Assembly (NCBI RefSeq): GCF_024305245.1
Contig: NZ_JAMWYX010000011.1
Span: 62,001-126,000 of the forward strand
Direction of reading: 5' to 3'
Length of the DNA: 64,000 nt
Origin: Erythrobacter sp.
GTDB taxonomy: Bacteria; Pseudomonadota; Alphaproteobacteria; Sphingomonadales; Sphingomonadaceae
Shown: in pieces, positions 1-7,656 of the stretch
Position numbering within the stretch: position 1 is the stretch's first letter
Layout: each line of letters begins with the position of its first letter
Notes under the pieces: generated by a model
Databases searched by the model: none
What the model saw: the letters and a program-made list of their open reading frames with translations, nothing else
Told to the model about the DNA's origin: nothing
Program-made: the position numbers and the translations under genes

Positions 1-360
1 CCGACACTGGCCGAGCTGATTGCGGTTTATCCAGTCGGCGAAAGCGGGGGAGCGGGCAGCGTCCTGCTCTGGCGTTAGTAGGGCATCCCCAAACCAATCC
101 ATCTCAGGTGCCAACATACCTGCGCGAACACGCGAATTGACATAGGGATCTCCGCCACCGACTAAGTTGAACTCTTCGAGAGCAGCAGGGTCAACGCCGG
201 TCATAATGTTGAACCGCAGATCACCTCGCATGCCGAGGGAAATTAGCTGACCGACTTGGCCACCTGTTGCTGCTGCGACGGCGCAAACCGCCTCTTCCCA
301 AGACGCAAGTGAAAGAGCGGCACGCGAAACGAGTCGTTTTGCGTGATCCAGAGCGTCCAT
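1..360 (-). CDS. LuxR-type regulator, N-terminal part (cut by window edge)
   Basis: A minus-strand frame opens with ATG at 358-360 and stays open for 120 codons to base 1, so the C-terminal part lies outside the window. The protein has stretches such as FNIMTGVDPAALEEF, NLVGGGDPYVNSRVRAG and LLTPEQDAARSPAFADW. I recognise these as the N-terminal sensory (autoinducer- or GAF-like) half of a LuxR-type helix-turn-helix regulator family common in alphaproteobacteria. The DNA-binding domain is not visible here. It is transcribed away from the exported-protein gene at 530 and could share its promoter region. The family call comes from remembered sequence patterns, not an alignment. Confidence 0.6.
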   Translation of the reverse strand, partial: MDALDHAKRLVSRAALSLASWEEAVCAVAAATGGQVGQLISLGMRGDLRFNIMTGVDPAALEEFNLVGGGDPYVNSRVRAGMLAPEMDWFGDALLTPEQDAARSPAFADWINRNQLGQCR

Positions 361-529
361 CGTCACAAAACCTCCATCACAGCGTGAACACTAAACCCAT
401 CAAGCATTTTGCACGCCTCAACATATTTCGCTCCCCCCCCCATTTGGGGGAAGCTGATCGGCCCTTTTCGAGAGTAGCTTAACTTTCTATTGAGCATGTG
501 AGCTAGCGGTTGAAAAATTGGGGAACGCG

Positions 530-1009
530 ATGTTGAAATCTTGGGGAAATCTAGCAGTTGCGGTGGTTCTTACAAGCGGATGGGCTTCTGTCGCTTTTGC
601 TCAGTCATCGGTAGGAAGCAATGATAGTTTTTATACTCAAGCTATTGCAACAGGGTTCTTCAATGCGTCCTCGAACACCCCGCCAATAATTTCTGAAGAT
701 ACCGGGCAAACAGTGAATGTGCGCGCCCAAGCAAATGTAGTAAACGCCACATCTGTAGGCACCGCTGCTGCAAATTCATATGCCGATCTAAGAACAGGCA
801 AGCTCGGCGGATTCGTGAGTTCGGAAAGTAATAATCCTTTTTCGGCATCCGCTGCCAGCACTAGCTCATGCATGGGAATGCCTGATGTGGCCGAGTGGCT
901 GCGTGAAAGCCTGCTCGAGGCCGAAATGTGGACTGCGCAACGTCTCCTGAGAGCCATAACCGCCGGGCGCATCAAGCCTACGTTATATTTGGCTGATCAC
1001 AAAAAATGA
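530..1009 (+). pseudogene. Chimeric or truncated exported protein, PEP-CTERM-like N-terminus
   Basis: The start at 530 is preceded by GGGGAACGC; an upstream TTG at 518 is less likely. Residues 1-25 form a signal peptide (MLKSWGNLAVAVVL, cleavage near AFA-QS). Residues to about 110 (YADLRTGKLGGFVSS, NPFSASAAS) resemble the secreted beta-rich part of PEP-CTERM-type proteins. From about base 866 the composition changes to a charged helical tail (AEWLRESLLEAEMW) and the frame ends without any PEP-CTERM sorting segment. I read this as an exported protein whose C-terminal half was replaced by unrelated DNA. Whether the hybrid is made is unknown. Confidence 0.45.
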
Positions 1010-1312
1010 TATCGCTCGAAGATCCCCCGATCGCCGATCCGACCGATGCTATGTTATAGCTGACCGCGAGGCTCAACGACAAAGCTCAAATATCGAGGCA
1101 CACCCTCAGTTCCGCTATCAAATTGATCACTTACCGTCAGCTCAAGAAATATGAAAAATTTAAGCCAATTTTATATATTTTTACGAATTCCCATTATGCA
1201 AATGTAGGCTTACACAAATTGTTTTGTTTATGAATGTAAGTCAGCAGTTTCTTTCGCTATTAAGATTTCAAATCTGTTCGGCCAGACCCCAAACTTGCTG
1301 AGGAACGACACT
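1010..1312. other. AT-rich intergenic stretch
   Basis: No coding frame is convincing here. The DNA is much richer in A and T than the backbone, especially 1140-1240, and probably carries the promoter of the PEP-CTERM gene at 1313. I see no clear -35/-10 pair with good spacing. Confidence 0.4.
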
Positions 1313-1954
1313 ATGAATAAGCACTCACTGCTGACTCTCACTTGCGGCGCATTTGCTATATTTACGGCTACAGCAACAAACGCGGCTGAAATCGTTGCTG
1401 ACGATTTCAACAATCCGACTTCTGTATCCTTTGGGCGCCCTTTTGGATTTGCATTCGTGCCCGAGCCCCAGGTATTTGGTCCCTTTACGGTCACCAGCCC
1501 TTCTGGATCTGGCCTGATCTCCTTTTCACCCCACCTGACCTCTCAAAATTGTCTGAAAGGCTGCATCACTTCAGGCACCAACAACGGTGAAGGGTTGATT
1601 TTGACCCTTGGTCAAGCCTTTGGCCAGGTCGGACTATTTGTGGGCCAAGTCAGACCTTACTCTTTGGACGTTTCTTTTTTTAATTCGACTAACGCGCTGT
1701 TGGGGACGGTCAACGTCGCTAATTCATCGTTGAACGGCGGGTTATCTTTTGCAGGCTTTCAAAGCAGCCAGGGCATTTCCTTTATCTCGGTATCTGGCAC
1801 TAACAACGGCGCCGTTATTGCCGTTCAATCCGCTCTTATTTCAGCAGTGCCGGAACCGGCGACGTGGTCGATGATGATCGTTGGTTTTGGCGCGGTCGGC
1901 GGAGCTATTCGCTTGGCCAAGCGTAAACAGAAGGTAAAACTCCTTTACGCCTGA
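1313..1954 (+). CDS. PEPxxWA-CTERM sorting domain protein
   Basis: An exported protein of 213 residues. The start MNKHSLLTLTCG at 1313 has AGGA about 9 nt upstream and begins a standard signal peptide (cleavage near TNA-AE); a longer frame begins at 1295 without a ribosome site. The body is beta-rich and low in charge. The C-terminus has the full tripartite sorting signal: VPEPATWSMM motif, hydrophobic stretch (IVGFGAVGGAI), then a basic cluster (RLAKRKQK). In this family the tail is processed by exosortase, and the proteins usually go to the surface or exopolysaccharide matrix. No exosortase gene is in the window. The molecular function is unknown. A hairpin follows the stop. Confidence 0.88.
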   Translation: MNKHSLLTLTCGAFAIFTATATNAAEIVADDFNNPTSVSFGRPFGFAFVPEPQVFGPFTVTSPSGSGLISFSPHLTSQNCLKGCITSGTNNGEGLILTLGQAFGQVGLFVGQVRPYSLDVSFFNSTNALLGTVNVANSSLNGGLSFAGFQSSQGISFISVSGTNNGAVIAVQSALISAVPEPATWSMMIVGFGAVGGAIRLAKRKQKVKLLYA

Positions 1955-1978
1955 TGCTTGCTCGCGAACGAAGCAAAT

Positions 1979-2004
1979 ACGCCGCTAATTGAAATTGGCG
2001 GCGT
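1979..2004 (+). terminator. Hairpin after PEP-CTERM gene
   Basis: ACGCCGC at 1979-1985 pairs with GCGGCGT at 1998-2004, followed by TTCG. It lies 25 nt after the stop codon of the PEP-CTERM gene. The T-run is weak, so termination strength is uncertain. Confidence 0.5.
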
Positions 2005-2205
2005 TTCGCCTACAAAGGAAGTTGAGTCGGCTGACAGATCGAGCACAGTCACGTGCAACGGTTGAATACCTCTAAGAACCCAATGTTTCAGCATGACGTG
2101 GTCGCGAGGTTGCTGATGTTCGCCTCGGCGCGGTGAGGGCGATCTTTTTGGCTTCGTATTCTTGCTTTTCCGCGCCGGAGCGCTGCTCAGTGTCTGGTTT
2201 GGGCG

Positions 2206-2544
2206 CTATGCAGGCGCACTTAGCCCCTCAAGCCGAGCGAGGTGCTGGAAGTTATGGACGAGGTTCGCCATCGGGATCATTATCCGCGCACGGACAATAC
2301 AGATGGTGCGGATGAACAGCCTAATGCGGTGTTTTTGGCCGGTGAACACATGCTCGACCGCCGAGCGGACAGTGGAGCGCTTTCCATAGGCCCGCGAGAT
2401 GTGCTCGGGGATCGGCCGACGCGGTATGGTCTGCCCGCTCATCGCCAGATAGGCGCACCGATTATTCTCGTAAGCACCGATCGCCAGCGGGCGTTTGAAA
2501 TGACGGCCGCAGGTCAGCTTGTCGATCGTCCCGTGTCCCGGCCT
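2206..2544 (-). pseudogene. IS5-family transposase C-terminal remnant
   Basis: Read on the minus strand, the frame is open from 2544 to 2206. It encodes the typical end of an IS5-type DDE transposase: an RRPIPEHISRAYGKR stretch, then STVRSAVEHVFTGQKHR with the catalytic-region Glu in VEHVF, then LFIRTICIVRARI and MANLVHNFQHLARLEG. The upstream DDE aspartates are missing; an in-frame stop is at 2545-2547 and there is no start. This is a decayed insertion sequence. Flanking bases 2010-2205 and 2545-2700 hold no other recognisable gene and are probably more IS debris. Confidence 0.75.
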
Positions 2545-2712
2545 TCACGGGTGAAGGAAGGCGTCGAGCGGGCCTGAGACGAACTCATTCGCCGCATGCG
2601 TTTGCTGACAACTGGCAGCGGCCACTTTCGACACGTAAGCTGGGAGATTCACCTCATGCCGTCTGACGCAACCTTTCACTGACCAAGCGGCGATCCATCA
2701 TTGCCTCACCAC

Positions 2713-2751
2713 CAGACGGGCGGTGCTCCCCATCGGAGTGCCGCCCGTCTG
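2713..2751 (+). promoter_or_regulatory. Leader hairpin before gene at 2773
   Basis: An 11-bp perfect stem (CAGACGGGCGG at 2713-2723 with CCGCCCGTCTG at 2741-2751), extended inward by CTCC/GGAG, sits 21 nt upstream of the start at 2773. There is no T-run, so it is not a standard terminator. It could be an attenuator-like leader, an RNA stability element or a protein-binding site. Confidence 0.45.
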
Positions 2752-2772
2752 CTGTTGCCCAAAGGAAATTTC

Positions 2773-3357
2773 ATGCATCATCATGGCTCAGGCCATCCGC
2801 CAATCCTGTCATCGCTAATCATTATCCGAACGCGTCCGGAATACGAACCGCGTTCGCTGATCTCCAGCCTCGCACTCTTCACGGCTATCAAGACGAGGCG
2901 GAGAGAGGCCACCTTCGATCTTATCCATGCCCGGTTTGATCCGACCGATACGCGTGCGGCCATCATCGAAGGTCTGGTCGAACGCATCCCACCCGGTGCG
3001 CAGCTATTGGTTCGCCAGCCTGTGGTTCCTGCACACAAAATGCTGGAGACGGCAGCACGTCATGACGTCATGCCGCCGTTGGACAACACAATCCTGTCCA
3101 AGCGCTTGCCGGGCGTAACGCTTCTACCGGTAACGCTGACCGATGAGCAGCTGCACGCCGTAGGCAAGGCGCATGGACTGGAAATGCCAGAACCCAACGC
3201 AACGCCGATCATGCGCAACCGCCGCGCCCCGGAGACGGCGATGGCCATGTGGTCGATCTACGTGAAATCGTTCTGCCGCAGCCCTGAAGCACGGTCGCTA
3301 ATCGCCGCCTTCCAAGCTTGGCGAATCCTCGAGAAGGTCAGGCCACTCCCGTTCTAA
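2773..3357 (+). CDS. Conserved-looking protein of unknown function, partner of exonuclease gene
   Basis: A protein of 194 residues. The start at 2773 (MHHHGSGHP) has AAAGGAA 5 nt upstream; a longer frame from 2701 would put the hairpin inside the gene. I do not recognise a named domain. The layout (hydrophobic IIIRTRPEY strand, then a middle segment with PPGAQLLVRQP, then helical WSIYVKSFCRSPEARSL and AAFQAWRILEK) resembles an RNase H-like nuclease fold, but no DEDD catalytic set can be pointed to. It is followed 103 bp later by a PolB-like exonuclease in the same direction. The pair probably came with the mobile element. Confidence 0.55.
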   Translation: MHHHGSGHPPILSSLIIIRTRPEYEPRSLISSLALFTAIKTRRREATFDLIHARFDPTDTRAAIIEGLVERIPPGAQLLVRQPVVPAHKMLETAARHDVMPPLDNTILSKRLPGVTLLPVTLTDEQLHAVGKAHGLEMPEPNATPIMRNRRAPETAMAMWSIYVKSFCRSPEARSLIAAFQAWRILEKVRPLPF

Positions 3358-3460
3358 ACGCGACTCAGAAGCCAGCACCGGCCGTGGCACCCGCGCGGCT
3401 CGACATCACAAGTTACCAGAGAGGGAATGGGGTTGGCGGGTCCAACCCATGAAAGGAAAA

Positions 3461-4255
3461 ATGATTTTGAAATACACATTTATAGACATCGAGGCAGCGT
3501 GGGACGAGCAACTCCATGAAGCCTATCGCCAGATCGATCCGGTCAGAGCCGGAGAGCTGATGCGCAATGGCCACCAGCGCAGGCGCTTACCCTGCAAACG
3601 CATCATGGCGGCGGCCGCGTTTGATCTTGAACTGCATGACGGCGGTGCGATCAGCATCGTCGGCCTCTCTTCGTGGACCACCCACGATCACGGGGACGAG
3701 CGTGAGGTGGTCGCCAACTTGTTCGAGCACCTTCGCGCTCGTCCGGACACGCATGTTGTCACCTACAGTGGCCTTGCTGCCGAACTTCCGCTGCTCAACC
3801 TGGCGGCCATGGAATACAGCTTGGTGTTGCCCCGCCAGCTACGGAGCGGCATTCCTGTCGCATTCCGCCCGGGCATGTGGCGCCCGCACATCGACCTTGC
3901 ACTTGAACTGAAGGGCCAAGGCCGGGACTGGGCGCATCTCAGTGAGATCGGCCTGCGTCTTGGCCTTCCAACCGAGCTATTCATCGGCAAGGCGGACATC
4001 GAGCAACCCAAATCGGCTAAGGAATGGCGGTCGATGCGCGAACGGGTCAGCATGGACTGCGTGCTGACCGCCATTATCGCATTGTCGTTCTGGCGGGCCA
4101 ATGGACGGATCGCGGTGGACCAAACGGCACTGCTACACAACATCTCCAATTGGTGTGTCGGCAATTTGCAAGTCGCAGAAACACATACTAAGCCTCTCGC
4201 AAAATTAAGAATGGATATGTTGGACCGTATGTATCACCAAACTGAGATGGTCTAA
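3461..4255 (+). CDS. Predicted 3'-5' exonuclease (PolB/DnaQ-like)
   Basis: A protein of 264 residues. The start at 3461 (MILKYTFIDIEAAW) has AAAGGA at 3452-3457; an ATG at 3449 is 12 nt upstream. The N-terminus carries the ExoI motif with D9 and E11 in FIDIEAAW. The ExoII region is VVTYSGLAAELPLL at about 107-120, and the ExoIII region is MDCVLTAIIALSFW near 200-213. These are the three blocks of the predicted 3'-5' exonuclease family related to the PolB proofreading domain. It would remove nucleotides from DNA 3' ends using two metal ions. The ExoII block has Ser-Gly where Asn/Phe-Asp is usual, so activity is not certain. The gene ends convergently with the ATPase gene 6 bp away. Confidence 0.72.
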   Translation: MILKYTFIDIEAAWDEQLHEAYRQIDPVRAGELMRNGHQRRRLPCKRIMAAAAFDLELHDGGAISIVGLSSWTTHDHGDEREVVANLFEHLRARPDTHVVTYSGLAAELPLLNLAAMEYSLVLPRQLRSGIPVAFRPGMWRPHIDLALELKGQGRDWAHLSEIGLRLGLPTELFIGKADIEQPKSAKEWRSMRERVSMDCVLTAIIALSFWRANGRIAVDQTALLHNISNWCVGNLQVAETHTKPLAKLRMDMLDRMYHQTEMV

Positions 4256-4261
4256 TCGTCG

Positions 4262-6157
4262 TCAGTTTTGTTTTCTCGAAATGAATTCCGGAGCTAACGA
4301 CGAACCCTCTGCCGAGGAGAGGATCTTGTGGACGTGGCTTCGGAATTCTTCTTCAGAAACCTCTGTATATGTCCAACAGCTAAAGGTGTTCCGTCCTGCA
4401 TTTTCGATGTATTTAAGAGCTTTTGCTGCGGCGTCCTTCATTACCGGAATGTCACCGAGAACCGCATAGGTAAGAGCTTTGCACTGCTCGAAATTTGCTT
4501 CATCTACGTTCGCATGCTGTTGCTCAAATAATTTAGCAGTCCTTGCGAATCTATTCTTGTCAGGAGCTCCATTAGATCCCCAATCTGCCATAGCAGTGTT
4601 AAATGAAACATTCAGGTTTTCGATCGATTGGCCGGAAAGTTCGCCGATCTTGCAGGCGCTGCTGAAGTTACCAGTTTCAATTAAAACGAGTTGGATTGAT
4701 GTGATATCGTCAATCACAAGGTCATCTTCGGGATCGTGCCGCTGCAAGGCGGCCTCTGCCACTGTCGCTGTCGTTTCTGATAGCCCAGGAACCCCAGCCA
4801 ACTGCTCTGCGAACTCAAATAAACTTTCAGAACTAGCGTTATTAAATGCAGGGTAACCGAGCAATTTGGCCACATCAAAATCTGAGTTACCTGATACTAA
4901 TGTCAACGCATCCAGCAGTATCGGATTAAGCATTGTAGCGCTCGATAGAATAGACTGCGCCTCTTGCCGTGCACTTTCGTCACTTCCAATATCCGCTAGA
5001 TTTTTCATACGAACGAAGTGCACTCTCGCCCGTAAATCTTCCATATTCCGATTTTTTGTCTGCGTTTTCCCATCAGCAGCGAGTGCAAGATCGCAAGCCT
5101 CCAAGGATTTCTTTAAATTTCGAATCCGACGGTAGGCTCGAGCTAAAGCCCACTGAACCACAGCATCATCCGCGTGGATTCTACCGATGCTCTCCATTCG
5201 ATTGGGATCGGGCCGCTCCGGCCTAGCCCCCAATCGAACCAACCCTTGAGGCGGCGCAATTAGATTCAGATAGTCGAATGCACCGATAGCATCCTCAGGA
5301 TTTAACCGGGCCACACTAGATGCAATTTCCCGATACTGTCGGGCCAAGCCCGTCTTCGGCCGATCCAATACAAAGATGGCCTGATCGAGCAGCATCAGAC
5401 TGTCATAATGCTCAATCTTCAGCAAACTGCTATCGTGGTTTTCGAGCTCCAAATTAGAGCGCCGGATCCAGTTCCGCAGATGGCCATGTTCGTCATCAAG
5501 CCGAGGTATGCGGGAGGCTGCAAACAAAAGCTTGATTGGCTGTGGACGAGCCCCATCCCGCCGGATGCTACGGACGATCTGCTTAAGTCCTGATAAGTTC
5601 TGTTCGTTCGGGAAAAACACAGCCACTACTGCGTCAGGCAACTGCCGCGTGCAAATTCCGCCAACATCGGTATGGCCCGTGCGGCTGTCGATTAACACAT
5701 AATCGTAGCCAGCGTTTTGCCATTGCGCGCGCAAATCTTCCATCAGTAGAAAACCGTTATGCGTAGAGTAAAGTTGCCCCCAGTCGAGATTGCAAAGGCG
5801 GGTCGCATAACCCTCGTCAGCGTCCCGACCGGCTGGCATAACGTCTATCGAGATACTGCGTTCAAAAGTCTCGCCAGTATCCTCATCATTCTCTAAAAAA
5901 ATGAGTTCGCAGGATTTGATGTAATCCTTCGCTTTGGGAGCTCGGCCACTGCGGAGATAGTCGCTCACATAATCGACGATCCCTGGGACTTCTTCCGCGG
6001 CTTTAAATGCCGGAAAAGAAGTCAGGCCTGGAGCCTCAAGGTCGAAATCAACGACAAGCACCCGCCGACCGTTACAGGCCAGTGACGCTGCAACATTAGC
6101 AAGAGCCAACGTCCGACCTACTCCGCCCTTGAACGAGTAGAATGTGACGCAGAACAC
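4262..6157 (-). CDS. KGGVGRT-motif ParA-like ATPase with helical-repeat C-terminus
   Basis: A protein of 631 residues and the last gene of a three-gene minus-strand operon; only one base separates it from the stop of the antitoxin-like gene. The N-terminal third is a SIMIBI-class P-loop domain: deviant Walker A KGGVGRT at 10-16, then VVDFDLEAPGL at 35-45, and a Walker B-like VLIDSRTG with D157. The arginine in place of the usual lysine or threonine in KGGVGKT marks a branch distinct from ordinary plasmid ParA; such proteins often sit in variable islands (from memory). Residues 310-620 are helical and TPR-like (WALARAYRRIRNLKKSLEAC). No transmembrane segment is seen. It may sense or control the toxin-antitoxin pair, but that is inference. 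Confidence 0.75.
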   Translation of the reverse strand: MFCVTFYSFKGGVGRTLALANVAASLACNGRRVLVVDFDLEAPGLTSFPAFKAAEEVPGIVDYVSDYLRSGRAPKAKDYIKSCELIFLENDEDTGETFERSISIDVMPAGRDADEGYATRLCNLDWGQLYSTHNGFLLMEDLRAQWQNAGYDYVLIDSRTGHTDVGGICTRQLPDAVVAVFFPNEQNLSGLKQIVRSIRRDGARPQPIKLLFAASRIPRLDDEHGHLRNWIRRSNLELENHDSSLLKIEHYDSLMLLDQAIFVLDRPKTGLARQYREIASSVARLNPEDAIGAFDYLNLIAPPQGLVRLGARPERPDPNRMESIGRIHADDAVVQWALARAYRRIRNLKKSLEACDLALAADGKTQTKNRNMEDLRARVHFVRMKNLADIGSDESARQEAQSILSSATMLNPILLDALTLVSGNSDFDVAKLLGYPAFNNASSESLFEFAEQLAGVPGLSETTATVAEAALQRHDPEDDLVIDDITSIQLVLIETGNFSSACKIGELSGQSIENLNVSFNTAMADWGSNGAPDKNRFARTAKLFEQQHANVDEANFEQCKALTYAVLGDIPVMKDAAAKALKYIENAGRNTFSCWTYTEVSEEEFRSHVHKILSSAEGSSLAPEFISRKQN

Positions 6158-6158
6158 G

Positions 6159-6722
6159 TTAGCCTATCGCTTGCAAGTTGAATGTCCGGCTCCGACGAAG
6201 CGCATCTTCCTGTTCAGAGACGGGGCGGAGAGACAGGGCGCCAAAGTTAACGTAGATTACGTTACCTTTAGCCGCAAAGTCCTCAACTTGCCTCCGGTCA
6301 AGCGCTGCCGCGACACCTGGAATTTGAAGACTTCTGAGGAGGGTGTCCATACTTCTGTTTTGCATCAGCTTGCCGTTTTCCCAGCGCTCCATCGATGCAG
6401 GCGGAATCCCAAACGCCTCCCCAAAAACCTTGCGCGTCATCCCGAGCCATTCACGTATTGCCTTCACCTCATTTGGGGCGAGAAGACCTTCGTGACGGCA
6501 AGCCGCAGCATGGCGCAAGGCCTCTGCACGGTGGTCTCTAAATTCGAAACCACACTCATCGCAACGCAAAATGGGCACTTCGACTTCGAAGAAGTCGTCT
6601 TCATTGAGCTTTACCCGCTCCGTAACGAAGCGCTCGCTGGTTGACCCGGAGCAAGAGCAGGCATTATCGCCTCCCAATCCAGATGGAGCTGGACCAAATA
6701 GTTCATCAAGAAGTTCGTGCAT
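6159..6722 (-). CDS. MqsA-like antitoxin: zinc finger plus HTH, extended C-terminus
   Basis: A protein of 187 residues. The N-terminus has a putative zinc site, CSC at 22-24 and CDEC at 54-57. A helix-turn-helix follows (EVKAIREWLGMTRKVFGEAF, then PPASMERWENGK), the arrangement of YgiT-type zinc fingers fused to HTH in MqsA antitoxins. It overlaps the upstream toxin-like gene by 17 bp, and toxin-before-antitoxin order matches mqsRA. MqsA proteins bind the toxin through the zinc domain and the operator through the HTH. Oddities: the first zinc pair is CxC, not CxxC, and about 55 residues follow the HTH (VIYVNFGALSLRP), longer than in classical MqsA. That tail may contact the ATPase encoded next. 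Confidence 0.72.
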   Translation of the reverse strand: MHELLDELFGPAPSGLGGDNACSCSGSTSERFVTERVKLNEDDFFEVEVPILRCDECGFEFRDHRAEALRHAAACRHEGLLAPNEVKAIREWLGMTRKVFGEAFGIPPASMERWENGKLMQNRSMDTLLRSLQIPGVAAALDRRQVEDFAAKGNVIYVNFGALSLRPVSEQEDALRRSRTFNLQAIG

Positions 6723-7068
6723 AGTGGAAGCTAAGTCCTATTATACGTCTAATTGGCGGCCTTATTGCAATCTTCATATAGATGCCCCGATTGCCATAGG
6801 GTGGAACAACAACCGCCTCGTATGCATGATCGGGATGTAGCGCCGACATTGGCTTGTATCGGATTGGACAATCGCCCTTGATACAGTCCGCAATAAACTC
6901 CCAAGCGCCAGCATCAGTGAACCGAGAGAGCGAAGAGAGATCGGTTACCGTATATGGCTCCCAATGATTGGCAATATCGATCTCAGGCGGATTGATCCTT
7001 CTCTCCGGCAATCGACAGGCCAACTCCAGAAGCTCACGCATTGATTCGATGTTACTGAAGTTTGGCAT
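6706..7068 (-). CDS. MqsR-like toxin candidate
   Basis: A protein of 120 residues and the first gene of the operon. The C-terminal half fits the MqsR pattern: WEFIADCIKGDCPI, an ALHPDHAYEAVVV segment, then IYMKIAI followed by IIGLSFHYA, which matches the final strand pair (YLKI, IVSF) of MqsR mRNA interferase. MqsR cleaves mRNA at GCU on free transcripts. The N-terminal 30 residues (MRELLELACRLPERR) have no match I can name. An internal ATG at 7041 is an alternative start; neither has a strong ribosome site. A palindromic operator candidate lies 33 nt upstream. Identification is by pattern and by position before an MqsA-like gene. Confidence 0.55.
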   Translation of the reverse strand: MPNFSNIESMRELLELACRLPERRINPPEIDIANHWEPYTVTDLSSLSRFTDAGAWEFIADCIKGDCPIRYKPMSALHPDHAYEAVVVPPYGNRGIYMKIAIRPPIRRIIGLSFHYARTS

Positions 7069-7100
7069 AGCGATCTTAGGTGGCCTTGTGAAGCGAAAAA

Positions 7101-7112
7101 CCTCATATGAGG
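7101..7112. promoter_or_regulatory. Palindrome, candidate operator of the TA-ATPase operon
   Basis: CCTCATATGAGG is a perfect 12-bp palindrome preceded by AAAAA, 33 nt upstream of the toxin-like start. E. coli MqsA binds AACCT-spacer-AGGTT palindromes, and the outer CCT/AGG here is similar. Autoregulation by the MqsA-like protein is the natural guess. Confidence 0.45.
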
Positions 7113-7151
7113 CGAATTCGCAGAACCTTTTCCTTTAACGTGAGGGTTAGA

Positions 7152-7262
7152 ATGCGGTTCGATGGAAAAACTCTAGGCGGGCTCACGGCGGGTGACGTCG
7201 AGGAGTCGATATCATTACTCGAAAATTCAGGCCAGACTTATCCCGTGAAATTAGGGGATTGA
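7152..7262 (+). CDS. Possible small ORF or gene 5' remnant
   Basis: A frame of 36 codons, starting MRFDGKTLGGLTAGDVEES, with AGGG 5 nt before the ATG. It stops 18 bp before the IS110 scar. The acidic, helical sequence reads like the start of a larger gene cut off by rearrangement. I do not recognise it. Confidence 0.3.
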   Translation: MRFDGKTLGGLTAGDVEESISLLENSGQTYPVKLGD

Positions 7263-7280
7263 GCCTTTAAGGCACGCCCG

Positions 7281-7465
7281 CTGACGTGATGGCGTGGACG
7301 GCCCCTGCACCAGCCTAGTTGTGCCATGATGCGGCCGCTGTAGGTCCACGCCTAGGAGTCGGCAGATGAAGCGTGCGATTGTTAACGTCGGATCGGATCT
7401 GGCAAAGAGTGTTTTTCAGGTGCATGCGATCGGGGGCGATGGGGCCGTCCACGCCATCACGTCAG
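7281..7465. mobile_element. IS110-family scar enclosed by a perfect 25-bp inverted repeat
   Basis: Bases 7281-7305 and 7441-7465 are exact reverse complements over 25 bp (arms begin CTGACGTGATGGCG). Between them a plus-strand frame from 7366 reads MKRAIVNVGSDLAKSVFQVH, the first block of the RuvC-like DEDD domain of IS110 transposases (usual form GIDLAKSVFQVH, here with S for the metal-binding region neighbour). The transposase is cut where the right arm begins. The whole unit is 185 bp and carries no functional transposase. Confidence 0.65.
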
Positions 7466-7656
7466 TCGTAGCCTTGCCTCTCAAAGTGCGCCCATGGCTC
7501 CATTGCAGCAATCGCTGACCGTTAACTGCAAGGAATATTTCTCGGCCACCCAGTGCCGCCCGCAATGACCTGCGCGGCTAGTCGGGTAAATCACGGGCCG
7601 GAGTAGACTGACCATTCATACACCCTAGCAATGCTTCTCTTCAAATGAGCACCAAG

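Noticed and set aside
267..482. Plus-strand ORF of 71 codons
   Set aside because: Antisense to the start of the LuxR-type gene and without homology-like features.
2242..2577. Plus-strand ORF of 111 codons
   Set aside because: Antisense to the IS5 transposase remnant, whose minus-strand frame has clear family motifs.
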